A stretch of 38,148 bases of DNA, from assembly GCF_002531575.1 (NCBI RefSeq), contig NZ_NWTI01000036.1, forward strand, positions 1-38,148, written 5' to 3'. The DNA is from Bradyrhizobium sp. Y36. Its GTDB lineage: Bacteria; Pseudomonadota; Alphaproteobacteria; Rhizobiales; Xanthobacteraceae. Positions 17,301 to 24,232 of the stretch are shown piece after piece (position 1 is the first letter of the stretch; each line of letters starts with the position of its first letter). Both the position numbers and the translations under genes were made by a program. The notes beneath the pieces are model-generated. The model did no database searches. It had not been told where the DNA came from and was given only the letters and a program-made list of their open reading frames with translations.

Positions 17301-17792
17301 GAGGATCGCAAGCCGCGCCACGAGCGCCATCGCCACCAGCGTCATCACAACAACCAGCGTCCGCAGGCCGGTGCCGAAGCGGGCGCTGCGCCCGCCGAAG
17401 GCGAAGCCGCGCAAGGCGCCGATGGCGAGAAGCGGGGAGAGCGGCATCGTCATGGCGGCGGTCATCGTCGCGACGGCGCCAAGGACTTCCGTAAGCCGCG
17501 CGAAGGTGGCGAGGGCGGCGAGCGCCGCGACGACCGCAATCGCAGCTTTCAGGGCAAGGACCGCGACAAGGATCGCGACCGCAACAAGGGCAAGTTCGGC
17601 GGCGATCGCGACAAGGGCCGCGACAATCGCGGCCGTGACCGCGACAAGGGCCGCGACCGTCAGGGCGGTCCGTCGCTGCGGCCGTACGCCTCGAGCGCCA
17701 ACCCGCGCGAGCGCGATCGTCCGGCCGATCCGAACTCACCCTTCGCCAAGCTCGCTGCGCTGAAGGAGCAGCTCTCGGGGCGCAAGGAGTAA
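14370..17792 (+). CDS. SUV3-like superfamily 2 RNA helicase with long disordered tail
   Basis: Protein of 1140 residues. The helicase core resembles mitochondrial SUV3: Walker A GPTNTGKT (28-35), DEVQ box (110-113), LLGAATM (139-145, motif III-like), VATDAVGMGLNLD (234-246, motif V) and QIAGRAGR (273-280, motif VI). The SUV3-type middle and C-terminal domains follow to about residue 820, including LKKYG-like RKYGVRFGAYHIYFPGLLKP. From about 825 to 970 it is Glu/Ala/Thr-rich (repeated ETATE, EAA units); from about 975 to 1110 it is Arg/Asp/Lys/Gly-rich with repeated RDKGRD units, then a short conserved end. Such RG/RD tails usually bind RNA. Probable role: ATP-driven RNA unwinding in RNA decay or processing. 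Its stop overlaps the ribosome site of the S4 gene, so the pair is coupled. Confidence 0.93.
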   Translation: MPFSSSPFASERAASDRVPGAGVTAVLGPTNTGKTHLAIERMLAHPSGMIGLPLRLLAREVYNKIAARVGAEAVALVTGEEKIKPRNPRYWVSTVEAMPRDLDLSFLAVDEVQISSDLERGHVFTDRILNRRGRDETLLLGAATMRPIIERLLPGVSMITRPRLSQLEFAGDRKITRQPRRTAIVAFSADEVYAIAELIRRQHGGAAVVLGSLSPRTRNAQVEMFQNGDVDYLVATDAVGMGLNLDVDHVAFASDRKFDGYQFRRLTPSEFAQIAGRAGRATRNGTFGTTGRCAPFEPELVNALQNHTFDPVKVLQWRNARLDFASLGALQVSLNLAPGHEALTRAPVAEDMRVLEHAARDADVRDTAHGKDAVERLWEACQVPDYRKLSPAAHAELVTTLYGFLMRKGCIPDAWFAAQVTQADRIDGDIDTLSARIAQIRTWTFVANRPDWLKDPDRWQGVTREVENKLSDALHERLTERFVDRRTSVLMRRLRENTSLNTEIGKTGEVIVEGHVIGRLDGFTFAPDAAEAGSDAKALQAAAQAVLAGEINTRAEKLGNAPDDQFVLTSEGTIRWTGDAVARLSAAEDALHPRIRIISDERLTGAPREKVQARLELWLKTHIEKLLGPMFELSKAEDVTGIARGIAYQLVEALGVLERPRIANELKDLDQPSRAVLRKYGVRFGAYHIYFPGLLKPAARALAALLWALKQDNVDLSSLSGAQHLASSGRTSFPVDKALPRDAYRVLGYKQAGERAVRVDILERLADLIRPALAWRENASGEKPAGAFDGRGFVVTQAMTSLTGSAGEDFASVLRALGYRMEKRPPLPAKPAVVETVAAETPPVDGSAETATETATEASTETAAEAVAGLPEETPAAETAVEAVTVEDAPGMEQHDEPAQAEPALEASPEAPVTPEDAPGIAPPAEETAAPAEAAGLDAAAAETAATEAAASADAAAPEAAPAEPQLVEVWRPGGRHEDRKPRHERHRHQRHHNNQRPQAGAEAGAAPAEGEAAQGADGEKRGERHRHGGGHRRDGAKDFRKPREGGEGGERRDDRNRSFQGKDRDKDRDRNKGKFGGDRDKGRDNRGRDRDKGRDRQGGPSLRPYASSANPRERDRPADPNSPFAKLAALKEQLSGRKE

Positions 17793-17796
17793 TCCC

Positions 17797-18066
17797 ACGA
17801 GCGAGCGGCAGCGCCTCGACAAATGGCTGTGGCACGCGCGGGTGGTGAAGGCGCGCACCTCCGCGGCCGAGCTCGTCGAAAAGGGCCATGTTCGCGTCAA
17901 CGGCGAGCGCGAAAAATCGCCCGGCCATGCGATCAAGATCGGCGACGTCGTCACCGTCGCGCTCGATCGCACGGTGCGCGTGTTGAGAGTGACAAGCTTT
18001 AGCGAACGCCGCGGCGACGCAGCCGCGGCCCAGGTGCTCTTCGAGGAGCTCGGGAAGCGCAATTAA
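17797..18066 (+). CDS. S4-domain RNA-binding protein (Hsp15-like), apparent ACG start
   Basis: Protein of 89 residues with an S4 fold: ERQRLDKWLWHARVVKARTS then AAELVEKGHVRVNGEREKSP and HAIKIGDVVTVAL. Hsp15-type proteins bind stalled 50S subunits or rRNA. There is no ATG, GTG or TTG between the in-frame stop at 17761-17763 and the GTG at 17842, and starting at 17842 would remove the first S4 helix (RLDKWLWHAR). The ACG at 17797 lies 7 bases after AAGGAG (17784-17789), at the exact place where relatives, as I recall them, carry ATG before SERQRLDKW. I therefore take ACG as the start, or as a changed ATG. It follows the helicase stop by 4 bases. Confidence 0.85.
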   Translation, partial: TSERQRLDKWLWHARVVKARTSAAELVEKGHVRVNGEREKSPGHAIKIGDVVTVALDRTVRVLRVTSFSERRGDAAAAQVLFEELGKRN

Positions 18067-18198
18067 TTGCGCTTCGCATTCATTTCTTGGTCGATCAAAC
18101 ACACAAAGCCGTCATGATCGGGGTTTCCCGACCTTGCAGCGCAGGGCCATCCGCGCTACGCAAGCCGCGACTTTTAAAAGAGCTTTTCGGAGCGTTGG

Positions 18199-18537
18199 AT
18201 GACTTACGTCGTCACTGAAAACTGCATCAAGTGCAAGTACACCGACTGCGTCGAGGTCTGCCCGGTCGACTGCTTCTACGAGGGTGACAACATGCTCGTC
18301 ATCCACCCGGACGAGTGCATCGATTGCGGCGTGTGCGAGCCGGAATGCCCCGCCGACGCCATCAAGCCGGACACGGAACCGGGCCTGGAAAAGTGGCTCG
18401 AGGTCAACTCCGAGTACGCCAAGAGCTGGCCGAACATCACCCAGAAGAAAGAATCACCTGCCGACGCCAAGGAATTCGACGGCATGGAAGGCAAGTTCGA
18501 GAAATATTTTTCTCCGAACCCCGGCTCCGGCGACTAA
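18199..18537 (+). CDS. fdxA: Ferredoxin, 7Fe type (FdxA)
   Basis: Protein of 112 residues beginning MTYVVTENCIKCKYTDCVEV. The cysteines follow the Azotobacter ferredoxin I plan: C9, C17 and C50 for a 3Fe-4S cluster and C21, C40, C43 and C46 for a 4Fe-4S cluster, with C12 and C25 as the extra cysteines. The C-terminal extension (LEKWLEVNSEYAKSWPNIT) is normal for this type. Cytosolic electron carrier; partner not readable from context. CGGAG lies upstream of the ATG. The 132-base leader from the S4 gene contains the palindrome CTTTTAAAAG, and the gene probably has its own promoter there, although I cannot place it. Confidence 0.96.
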   Translation: MTYVVTENCIKCKYTDCVEVCPVDCFYEGDNMLVIHPDECIDCGVCEPECPADAIKPDTEPGLEKWLEVNSEYAKSWPNITQKKESPADAKEFDGMEGKFEKYFSPNPGSGD

Positions 18538-18605
18538 TTCGGGCCCAAACTTAACCCTAATAGCGGCCCTGCCGCCGAAAACCAGCCCTGAAGACCCCTA
18601 AATCA

Positions 18606-18633
18606 TTGATTTTTGCGGGAAATGTGCTATATT
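18606..18633 (+). promoter_or_regulatory. Sigma-70-type promoter of carD
   Basis: TTGATT (18606-18611), 16 bases, TATATT (18628-18633). The expected start point near 18640 gives a leader of about 44 bases to the GTG at 18684. It is in an AT-rich island of an otherwise GC-rich spacer. Confidence 0.7.
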
Positions 18634-18683
18634 GGGCACATTAAGCCGAACCCCGTCAGCCCCGTTGGCCCCTCAGGGTTCCC

Positions 18684-19682
18684 GTGAAACCAAATGTCGA
18701 ACAGGGGCGTGGCAGTTTCCGCGCGCAGGCTGTGTCACAGAAAACGCGTAAAAAGAGTACTTCAGCGAGGGCTTCCCATAAGGAGGCCAAAAAAGTCGCC
18801 GCGGCCAGCCGTAGCGCATCCAAGGGTCGGACCGCGACGAAGGCGCCGGCTGCAAAGTCCTCGAAGAACAAAAGAAGCGCAATGCCGAACAAGACTGCCA
18901 AACCGGCCGCGAAAGCGACCGCTGCTAAGCCTGCTGCCAAGCCTGTGACTGCCAAGGCTCCCGCTGCCAAGCCCGCTGCGCCGAAGGCTCCCGTTGCTGC
19001 TGCTCCTGCCAAGGCTCCCGTCGCTGCCAAGCCGGCCGCGAAGCCCGCTGTTGCGCCGAAGGTCGAGGAAAAGAAGGTCGTGACCCAGCGCCAGGGCTTC
19101 AAGGCCAACGAATTCGTCGTCTATCCCGCTCACGGCGTCGGCCAGATCCTGGCCATCGAGGAGCAGGAGATCGCCGGTGCGAAGCTCGAGCTGTTCGTCA
19201 TCAACTTCATCAAGGACAAGATGACGCTGCGCGTGCCGACCGCCAAGGTCGCCAATGTCGGCATGCGCAAGCTGTCCGAGCCCGCGCTGGTGAAGAAGGC
19301 GCTGGAGACCCTCAAGGGCCGCGCCCGCGTCAAGCGCACCATGTGGTCGCGCCGCGCCCAGGAATACGAAGCGAAGATCAATTCGGGCGACATCGTCGCG
19401 ATCGCGGAAGTCGTGCGCGATCTCTACCGCTCGGAATCGCAGCCGGAGCAGTCCTACTCGGAACGCCAGCTTTATGAAGCGGCGCTCGATCGTCTGTCCC
19501 GCGAGATCGCGGTGGTGCAGCACTCGACCGAGACCGAAGCGGTCAAGGAGATCGAGGCCCAGCTCGCCAAGAGCCCGCGTCGCAACGCCAAGGCGGAAGC
19601 CGCCGAGGGCGAGGCCGATGCAGAGGGCGATGCCGACGATACGGATGGCGACGACACCACCGTCGCCGACGAGGCGGCGTAA
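18684..19682 (+). CDS. CarD-family transcription factor with Lys/Ala-rich N-terminal tail
   Basis: CarD-type protein that binds the RNA polymerase beta subunit and promoter DNA. The CarD core spans about residues 137-300: QGFKANEFVVYPAHGVGQIL (RNA polymerase-interacting part), then DKMTLRVPTAKVANVGMRKL and the helical DNA-binding part with WSRRAQEYEAKINSGD and LYRSESQPEQSYSERQLYEA. It is preceded by a long Lys/Ala/Pro tail that resembles histone H1 tails and ends in an acidic segment (EGEADAEGDADDTDGDDTTV). The GTG at 18684 is chosen because the promoter lies just 44 bases upstream; the alternative ATG at 18882 (MPNKTAKPAAK) would leave a 240-base leader but gives the length I recall for relatives. 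A strong terminator follows. Confidence 0.9.
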   Translation: MKPNVEQGRGSFRAQAVSQKTRKKSTSARASHKEAKKVAAASRSASKGRTATKAPAAKSSKNKRSAMPNKTAKPAAKATAAKPAAKPVTAKAPAAKPAAPKAPVAAAPAKAPVAAKPAAKPAVAPKVEEKKVVTQRQGFKANEFVVYPAHGVGQILAIEEQEIAGAKLELFVINFIKDKMTLRVPTAKVANVGMRKLSEPALVKKALETLKGRARVKRTMWSRRAQEYEAKINSGDIVAIAEVVRDLYRSESQPEQSYSERQLYEAALDRLSREIAVVQHSTETEAVKEIEAQLAKSPRRNAKAEAAEGEADAEGDADDTDGDDTTVADEAA

Positions 19683-19710
19683 ACCGCTTCGCGTCGATCG
19701 CAACAGATCA

Positions 19711-19739
19711 AAAGCCCGGCCTTGCGGCCGGGCTTTTTG
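19711..19739 (+). terminator. Rho-independent terminator of carD
   Basis: AAAAGCCCGGCC, loop TTGC, GGCCGGGCTTTTT: a 12-bp stem ending in a T run, 28 bases after the carD stop. The A-rich left foot means it could also stop transcription arriving from the HxlR gene on the other strand. Confidence 0.95.
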
Positions 19740-19770
19740 TTTGCACGGTTGTCCGTGCCATTCGGCGATG

Positions 19771-20133
19771 TCACGCGCTTCGGGACGAGCCGATCCGGGT
19801 TTCGCGGCCTTCGCCATCGGCTCCGACCGCAACCGTCGACCACCAATCGCCCAATGCGTCGATCAATGGCACGAGCCTGTGACCTGCGCGGGTCAGGTCG
19901 TACTCGACCCGCAGCGGGTAGCCGTCGAACTCGGTGCGGGTGACGATGCCGGCGTCCTCCAGCTTGCGGAGCTCGAGAGCGAGCATTCGATGCGAGATGG
20001 TCGGATTGTCCCGGCGCAAATCGCTGAAGCGCTTGGTCCCTTGCTTCAGATAGTAGATCAGAAGTGTCGGCCACCGGCCGCTGAGAATCTGCATCACTTC
20101 CTCGATGGGGCATCTCGAGACGAGATCTTTCAT
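19771..20133 (-). CDS. HxlR-family winged-helix transcriptional regulator
   Basis: Protein of 120 residues from ATG at 20133 (MKDLVSRCPIEEVMQILSGR), with GGAG upstream; the longer frame to 20220 runs into the divergent promoter region. The HxlR signature is complete: CP near the start, LSGRWPTLLIYYLKQGTKRF, SDLRRDNPTISHRMLALELR, KLEDAGIVTRTEF, the wing PLRVEYDLTRAGHRLVPLI and DALGDWW. The cysteine before Pro (C8) is the residue that reacts with oxidants or aldehydes in some relatives. Divergent from the glutathione-transferase gene, so it probably controls that gene and itself. Confidence 0.93.
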   Translation of the reverse strand: MKDLVSRCPIEEVMQILSGRWPTLLIYYLKQGTKRFSDLRRDNPTISHRMLALELRKLEDAGIVTRTEFDGYPLRVEYDLTRAGHRLVPLIDALGDWWSTVAVGADGEGRETRIGSSRSA

Positions 20134-20143
20134 CGGACACTCC

Positions 20144-20168
20144 AGGTTACAAAAAGGTTCGTAATTTA
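20144..20168. promoter_or_regulatory. Candidate operator of the HxlR/GST pair
   Basis: Within the 109-base divergent spacer, GGTTAC AAAAA GGTTCGTAAT contains two GGTT repeats 11 bases apart and an imperfect GTTAC...GTAAT inverted pair. Position and AT content fit a winged-helix site; this is inference only. Confidence 0.35.
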
Positions 20169-20242
20169 CTTGGCGCGGCGACCGGCTAGGGTCCGCACCA
20201 ACGCTGCGCAGCGTGATCATCAGAAATCACGGAGAAGGAATC

Positions 20243-20947
20243 ATGGACCCGATTCTAATCTACGGCTTCCCGATGGGAAGCTCCATGGGACTCGTTGCGG
20301 CCCTCGAATGGCTGGGCAAGCCATATCGATTGTGTCGCGTCGACATGATGGGCGAGATGCGAGATCTGTCATACGCAAGAATCAATCCGCGACATGAGAC
20401 GCCGGTGTTCATCACCGAGCAAGGCGAAGTGCTGACGGAAACCATGGCTATCGCGGCCTGGCTCGAAGCCAGGGACGTCGAACGGCGCATCAGTTTCGAT
20501 CCCAGGTCCCTGCAAGCCGATCGCATGCATCAGCTCATGGCGTTCGTGAACACCGGCTTCACCGCCGCCTTCGCGCCGCTGTGGGTCGCGATGGAAACCG
20601 AAACGATGGATGCCGCCACGAAGTCGGCCCTGCGTGCCCTTGGCGCGAGAAGGGTCATCGAGCGCCATGACAAATTCGAAGCGATGGTCGAGCCGCGGGA
20701 ATTCCTGCTCGGGGAGCGGCCGACCCTCGCCGACGCGCTGTTCGTCGGCGTAGCACGCTGGCTCGACTTCCACGCCATTGCGGAGCCGCGCCGCTGGCCC
20801 AAGCTGGCGGCCCTACGGGAACATCTCGAAGCTGACCCCGCCGTGGTCTACGCCACGGCCTTGGAGAATGGCGGCTCTCACCCGGGAACGGGATTGTGCG
20901 CCGGCCACCTCGCGCTAGCCGATGTGATCGCGCGGTTCGGGAAATAG
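20243..20947 (+). CDS. Glutathione S-transferase family protein
   Basis: Protein of 234 residues starting MDPILIYGFPMGSSMGLVAA, with GAGAAGGA upstream of the ATG. The thioredoxin-like N-terminal domain ends with the glutathione-site pattern HETPVFITEQGEVLTETMAI, in which ET takes the place of the usual ES. A helical C-terminal domain follows with LLGERPTLADALFVGVARWL (N-capping box region). The first active-site position is GFPMGSSMG, with Ser residues as candidates. Cytosolic conjugation or reduction role. It is under the likely control of the adjacent HxlR regulator, suggesting a response to electrophiles or quinones. Family certain, substrate unknown. Confidence 0.93.
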   Translation: MDPILIYGFPMGSSMGLVAALEWLGKPYRLCRVDMMGEMRDLSYARINPRHETPVFITEQGEVLTETMAIAAWLEARDVERRISFDPRSLQADRMHQLMAFVNTGFTAAFAPLWVAMETETMDAATKSALRALGARRVIERHDKFEAMVEPREFLLGERPTLADALFVGVARWLDFHAIAEPRRWPKLAALREHLEADPAVVYATALENGGSHPGTGLCAGHLALADVIARFGK

Positions 20948-21034
20948 GGCAGCAGGGGCGCCTCGACGTGCTCCTCCTCATTGCCCGAGAGCTGTCGCAT
21001 ACGACTTCTGGGGCGGCCGACGCGCACGCCCCGT

Positions 21035-21081
21035 CCTCATCCCGAGGAGTCCGCCTAAAGCGGGCGTCTTGAAGCATCGCC
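21035..21081. repeat. Palindromic repeat, family C
   Basis: CCTCATCCCGAGGAGTCCGC followed by CTAAAGCGGGCGTCTTGAAG, a hairpin related to 5218-5268 and 35777-35894. It lies between the convergent ends of the GST and response-regulator genes. Confidence 0.75.
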
Positions 21082-21111
21082 GCAGGGAATGCTCTCAAAT
21101 GCGACGGCGAT

Positions 21112-21645
21112 CTACTTCACCGGCCGCTTCTCGAGTTTCCGTGCGAGCGTCCTGCGGTGCATGCCGAGCCGCCTTGCCGCCTCCGAGATGTTGAAATCGG
21201 TCTCGATCAGGGTCTGGTGGATGCGCTCCCATTCCAGCGTCTTGATCGAGGTCGGCCGCGCATCGAGTGCGACTTCGGCGTTGCCTTCGGCCTTGTTGAA
21301 GGCGGCTTCGATGTCGTCGGTGTTGGAGGGTTTTGCGAGATAGTGGCAGGCGCCGAGCTTGATCGCCTCCACTGCCGTGGAGATGCTGGCAAAGCCGGTG
21401 AGCACCACGATCAGCATGTCGGGATCATGTGTGTGCAGCAGCTCGACGCAGGCCAGGCCGGAGGCGCCGCCGAGCTTGAGATCGACCACGGCGTGGCCGA
21501 AGGTCCGTTCCTCCAGGGCCTTGCGCACGTCCTCGATCGAGGCGGCGAGCACGACCTCGTAGCCGCGGCGCTCGAACGAGCGTTTCAGCGTGCGCGCAAA
21601 GCCGGCATCGTCCTCGACGACGATGAGCGAACGGTCAGGCGTCAA
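21112..21645 (-). CDS. RegA/PrrA/RoxR-type redox response regulator
   Basis: Protein of 177 residues. Receiver domain: EDD at 11-13, phospho-acceptor Asp55 in HAVVDLKLGG, VLTGFASIST (Thr83 region) and the conserved Lys in YLAKPSN. A short linker leads to a FIS-type helix-turn-helix, NISEAARRLGMHRRTLARKL, the RegA-family DNA-binding signature. The start is TTG at 21645, supported by GGAGGG 4-5 bases upstream, and it overlaps the end of the kinase gene by 11 bases. It is last in the oxidase operon and probably controls oxidase and other redox genes. The sequence differs from the main Bradyrhizobium RegR as I remember it, so it is probably a paralogue; I give no symbol. Confidence 0.92.
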   Translation of the reverse strand: MTPDRSLIVVEDDAGFARTLKRSFERRGYEVVLAASIEDVRKALEERTFGHAVVDLKLGGASGLACVELLHTHDPDMLIVVLTGFASISTAVEAIKLGACHYLAKPSNTDDIEAAFNKAEGNAEVALDARPTSIKTLEWERIHQTLIETDFNISEAARRLGMHRRTLARKLEKRPVK

Positions 21646-23032
21646 AATTCCCTCCGATCGCCAGCGTTGCGAGCGGCAGTGTCAGGCGCACCGTGGCGCC
21701 GCGCTTTCTGTGGTTCTCGGCGGTTACGCTGCCGCCCAGCTTGCGCACCACGTTCACCACCAGGAACAGGCCGAGCCCGCCGCCGGTGCGGCCCTTGCTC
21801 GATTGATAGGGCTTTCCGAGCTGCGCCAGCATCTCCGGGGCAAAGCCCGGGCCGCGATCGCTGATCGACAGCACGAGGTTGTCGCCTTCGCGCTCGGCCA
21901 GGAGCTCGACCCAGTCGCGCGAGACCTCATAGGCGTTGTCGAGCACGTTGAAGATGACCTGCTTCAAGGCGATGTCGGAGACGATCGCAACGTCCGTGCC
22001 GAACGTGTTGACGAAGTAGAGCGTCCGCGCCGAGCGCGCGTCGCGCCATTCGTCGACCAGGGCGGTCACGAACGCGGTCACGGTGGTCGGCGAGGAGCCT
22101 TCGCCGCGCGCTTCCCCTGCCGAGACCAGGATGCCGGTCACGATCGACTTGCAGCGCTGCAGCGAGGTCTCCATCTCCGTGAGATCCTCGGCGAGCTCTT
22201 GGTCGGCGGCGAGATCCGGCATGCGGCGCCAGTCGCTGAGGATCACCGAGAGCGAGGCCAGCGGCGTGCCGAGCTCATGGGCCGCGCCGGAGGCGAGCAA
22301 GCCCATGCGGACGATGTGGTCCTGCTCGGCGGCATGCTGGCGCAGCGCCGCAAGATGCGCGTCACGCTCGCGCAAATTCCGGTTGATGCGGGTGACGAAC
22401 ACGACGAGCAGCACGGCGTTGAGCACGAAGCCCAGGAGCATGCCGGTTACGGTGAGGCTGTAGGTCTCGCTGATCGGGTTCGGCGGCAGGTCGAGCGGGC
22501 GGTAGGCCAGCGTCAGCCAGACGAAGCTCGCGCAGGTCAGCGCCACCAGCGACCAGGTCGAGCGGGCGTCGAGCAGCACCGCACCCAGCGTCACCTGCAG
22601 CAGGAACAGCGAGGTGAAGGGATTGGTGGCGCCGCCGGAGAGGTAGAGCTGCGCGGTCAGCGCCGCGACGTCCAGCATCAGCGCGACCAGCAGCTCGTTG
22701 TTGGTGATCGCGGCGCGATGGCGCACCCAGATCAGGCTGGAGACGTTGAGCAGCACCAGCGCGCCGATCACCGCGCCCATCCGCTCCAGGGGTAAGGGAA
22801 TGCCGAGCCCGAAATGCACGCCGCCGATGGTCACGATCTGGCCGACCACCGCGGTCCAGCGCAGCTGGATCAGCAGCGCCATGTTCTTGCGGTTGGTCTC
22901 GTCGTCGGTCGGCGCAGCACCGATCAGCTCGCTGCGCGCATCCGCCTGCGATTGCAGCGTGACGGTCAGCTCGCCAGACGCTTGGCGAGGCGCTCTTTCG
23001 CCGTCAGGTTTGCTCGACGATCTCTCCAGCAT
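21635..23032 (-). CDS. RegB/PrrB/ActS-type redox sensor histidine kinase
   Basis: Membrane kinase of about 465 residues. The N-terminal half has about six membrane segments and the fully conserved quinone-binding motif GGATNPF (residues 133-139 from this start). The cytosolic part has the H-box GAAHELGTPLASL (His252), a candidate redox cysteine 42 residues later in LQRCKSIV (Cys294; RegB of Rhodobacter has 40 residues between the two), the N-box FNVLDNAYEVS, and DRGPGF and GGGLGLFLV in the ATPase. The start is uncertain: ATG at 23032 overlaps the SURF1 gene by 29 bases; a GTG at 23068 is also possible. Expected to phosphorylate the downstream regulator when the quinone pool or redox state changes. 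Confidence 0.92.
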   Translation of the reverse strand: MLERSSSKPDGERAPRQASGELTVTLQSQADARSELIGAAPTDDETNRKNMALLIQLRWTAVVGQIVTIGGVHFGLGIPLPLERMGAVIGALVLLNVSSLIWVRHRAAITNNELLVALMLDVAALTAQLYLSGGATNPFTSLFLLQVTLGAVLLDARSTWSLVALTCASFVWLTLAYRPLDLPPNPISETYSLTVTGMLLGFVLNAVLLVVFVTRINRNLRERDAHLAALRQHAAEQDHIVRMGLLASGAAHELGTPLASLSVILSDWRRMPDLAADQELAEDLTEMETSLQRCKSIVTGILVSAGEARGEGSSPTTVTAFVTALVDEWRDARSARTLYFVNTFGTDVAIVSDIALKQVIFNVLDNAYEVSRDWVELLAEREGDNLVLSISDRGPGFAPEMLAQLGKPYQSSKGRTGGGLGLFLVVNVVRKLGGSVTAENHRKRGATVRLTLPLATLAIGGNFDA

Positions 23033-23855
23033 CTGATCCCGTCCTGCGCGCGATGGCGCTTGGGCCACCGACCGGTTCGTGGACGAAGCGATTGCGGCGG
23101 AACAGCCCGCCGCCGAATGTGACGAAAAGCCTGCCGGCCAGCATGAAGGCCAGGGCGAACCAGGTCAGCGCGTAGATCAGGTGGTTATTGGGAAAGCGCA
23201 CCACGGTCAATCCGCCGATTGGCCCGCCGCCCATTTGTGATCCGGCATCGGCATCGACGAAGAAAGGTGCGACGTTCTGGAGGCCGCGCGCCGCCGCAAT
23301 CGCGGCGACATCCCGCGAGTACCAGCGGTTGTGCTGCGGCACGTTGTTCCGGAGGAAGCCGCCTTTGGGCTCCGTGATGCGGAGCAGGCCGGTGATCTCG
23401 ACCTGACCGTCTGGATTGCCGTCCTGCCGTGCCGACGGGTCACGCCGCTCCGACGGCACGAAGCCGCGGTTGATCAGAACGAACGTGCCATCTTCGCGCT
23501 GAAGCGGCGTCAGCACCCAATAGCCAGGGCCTTCCTCGGTCACGGCCTGGACCAGCGTCTCGCGGTCATGCAGGAAGCGGCCGCTGACGCTGATATGCCG
23601 GTATTCGTCGTTCGCAGCGCTGACTGTAGGCCACGACGCGGGCGAGGGAGCCGACTGGGCCGGGGCATGAACGCGCTGCTCGACGCGGTCGATCAGCGCC
23701 AGCTTCCAGGCGCGGCGCTCGATCTGCCAGACGCCGAGGGCGATCAGAAGGATGAAGGCCGTCAGCGAGAGGACCGTGAGCCACAGGGACGGGGGGCGCG
23801 CGGACTTGCCGCGTGCGCCGCTCGCTGTGCTCGTCACGGTCCTGGCCTCGCTCAC
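23004..23855 (-). CDS. SURF1-family oxidase assembly protein
   Basis: Protein of 283 residues with the usual two membrane segments, one near the N-terminus (LWLTVLSLTAFILLIALGVW) ending in the family motif LGVWQIERRAWK, and one near the C-terminus (HLIYALTWFALAFMLAGRLF). The periplasmic part contains GYWVLTPL...FVLINRGFVP. The GTG at 23855 shares bases with the TGA of the subunit IV gene (GTGA), the best support for this start. SURF1 helps insert heme a into subunit I. In Paracoccus a separate SURF1 copy lies in the quinol-oxidase operon, as here, which suggests this oxidase may carry heme a. Confidence 0.95.
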   Translation of the reverse strand: MSEARTVTSTASGARGKSARPPSLWLTVLSLTAFILLIALGVWQIERRAWKLALIDRVEQRVHAPAQSAPSPASWPTVSAANDEYRHISVSGRFLHDRETLVQAVTEEGPGYWVLTPLQREDGTFVLINRGFVPSERRDPSARQDGNPDGQVEITGLLRITEPKGGFLRNNVPQHNRWYSRDVAAIAAARGLQNVAPFFVDADAGSQMGGGPIGGLTVVRFPNNHLIYALTWFALAFMLAGRLFVTFGGGLFRRNRFVHEPVGGPSAIARRTGSDAGEIVEQT

Positions 23856-24232
23856 TTCATTCCGCTCATCTGATGGATCGGCATCATGTTGCTGTTGAGG
23901 TGGCTCATCACCCACAGCGAACCCGACAGCGCGATCACCACCATGACGATGGTGAAGATCAGCGCCATCATGCTCCAGCCGTTCTCGGACGTCGTGTTCA
24001 TGTGCAGGAAGTAGATCATGTGCACGACGATCTGCACGACCGCGAAGGCCATGATGACGAGGGCGGTGATCTGCTTGCTCGGCAGCGCGCCGCTCATCAC
24101 CAGCCAGAACGGGATCGCGGTGAGCACGACCGAGAGCACGAAGCCGAGCATGTAGGTCGAGAACGAGCCGTGGGCGTGGCCGTCGTGGTGGTGATGATCG
24201 TCCGCGTGGGCGGCGTGGGTATCGGTGCTCAT
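23852..24232 (-). CDS. cyoD: Cytochrome o/quinol oxidase subunit IV
   Basis: Protein of 126 residues. The His/Asp-rich N-terminus (THAAHADDHHHHDGHAHG) faces the cytosol and is followed by three membrane segments: YMLGFVLSVVLTAIPFWLVM, ITALVIMAFAVVQIVVHMIY and WSMMALIFTIVMVVIALSGS. FLHMN after the second is the usual subunit IV motif. GGGAG lies 7 bases before the ATG at 24232, which overlaps the subunit III stop (ATGA). Helps assembly and stability of the oxidase. It corresponds to coxZ in the coxWXYZ naming of Bradyrhizobium. Confidence 0.95.
   Translation of the reverse strand: MSTDTHAAHADDHHHHDGHAHGSFSTYMLGFVLSVVLTAIPFWLVMSGALPSKQITALVIMAFAVVQIVVHMIYFLHMNTTSENGWSMMALIFTIVMVVIALSGSLWVMSHLNSNMMPIHQMSGMK

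Noticed and set aside
15777..17465. A 562-codon open frame antisense to the SUV3-like helicase
   Set aside because: Gly/Arg-rich mirror of the helicase codons, no family resemblance, while the helicase motifs on the other strand are complete.
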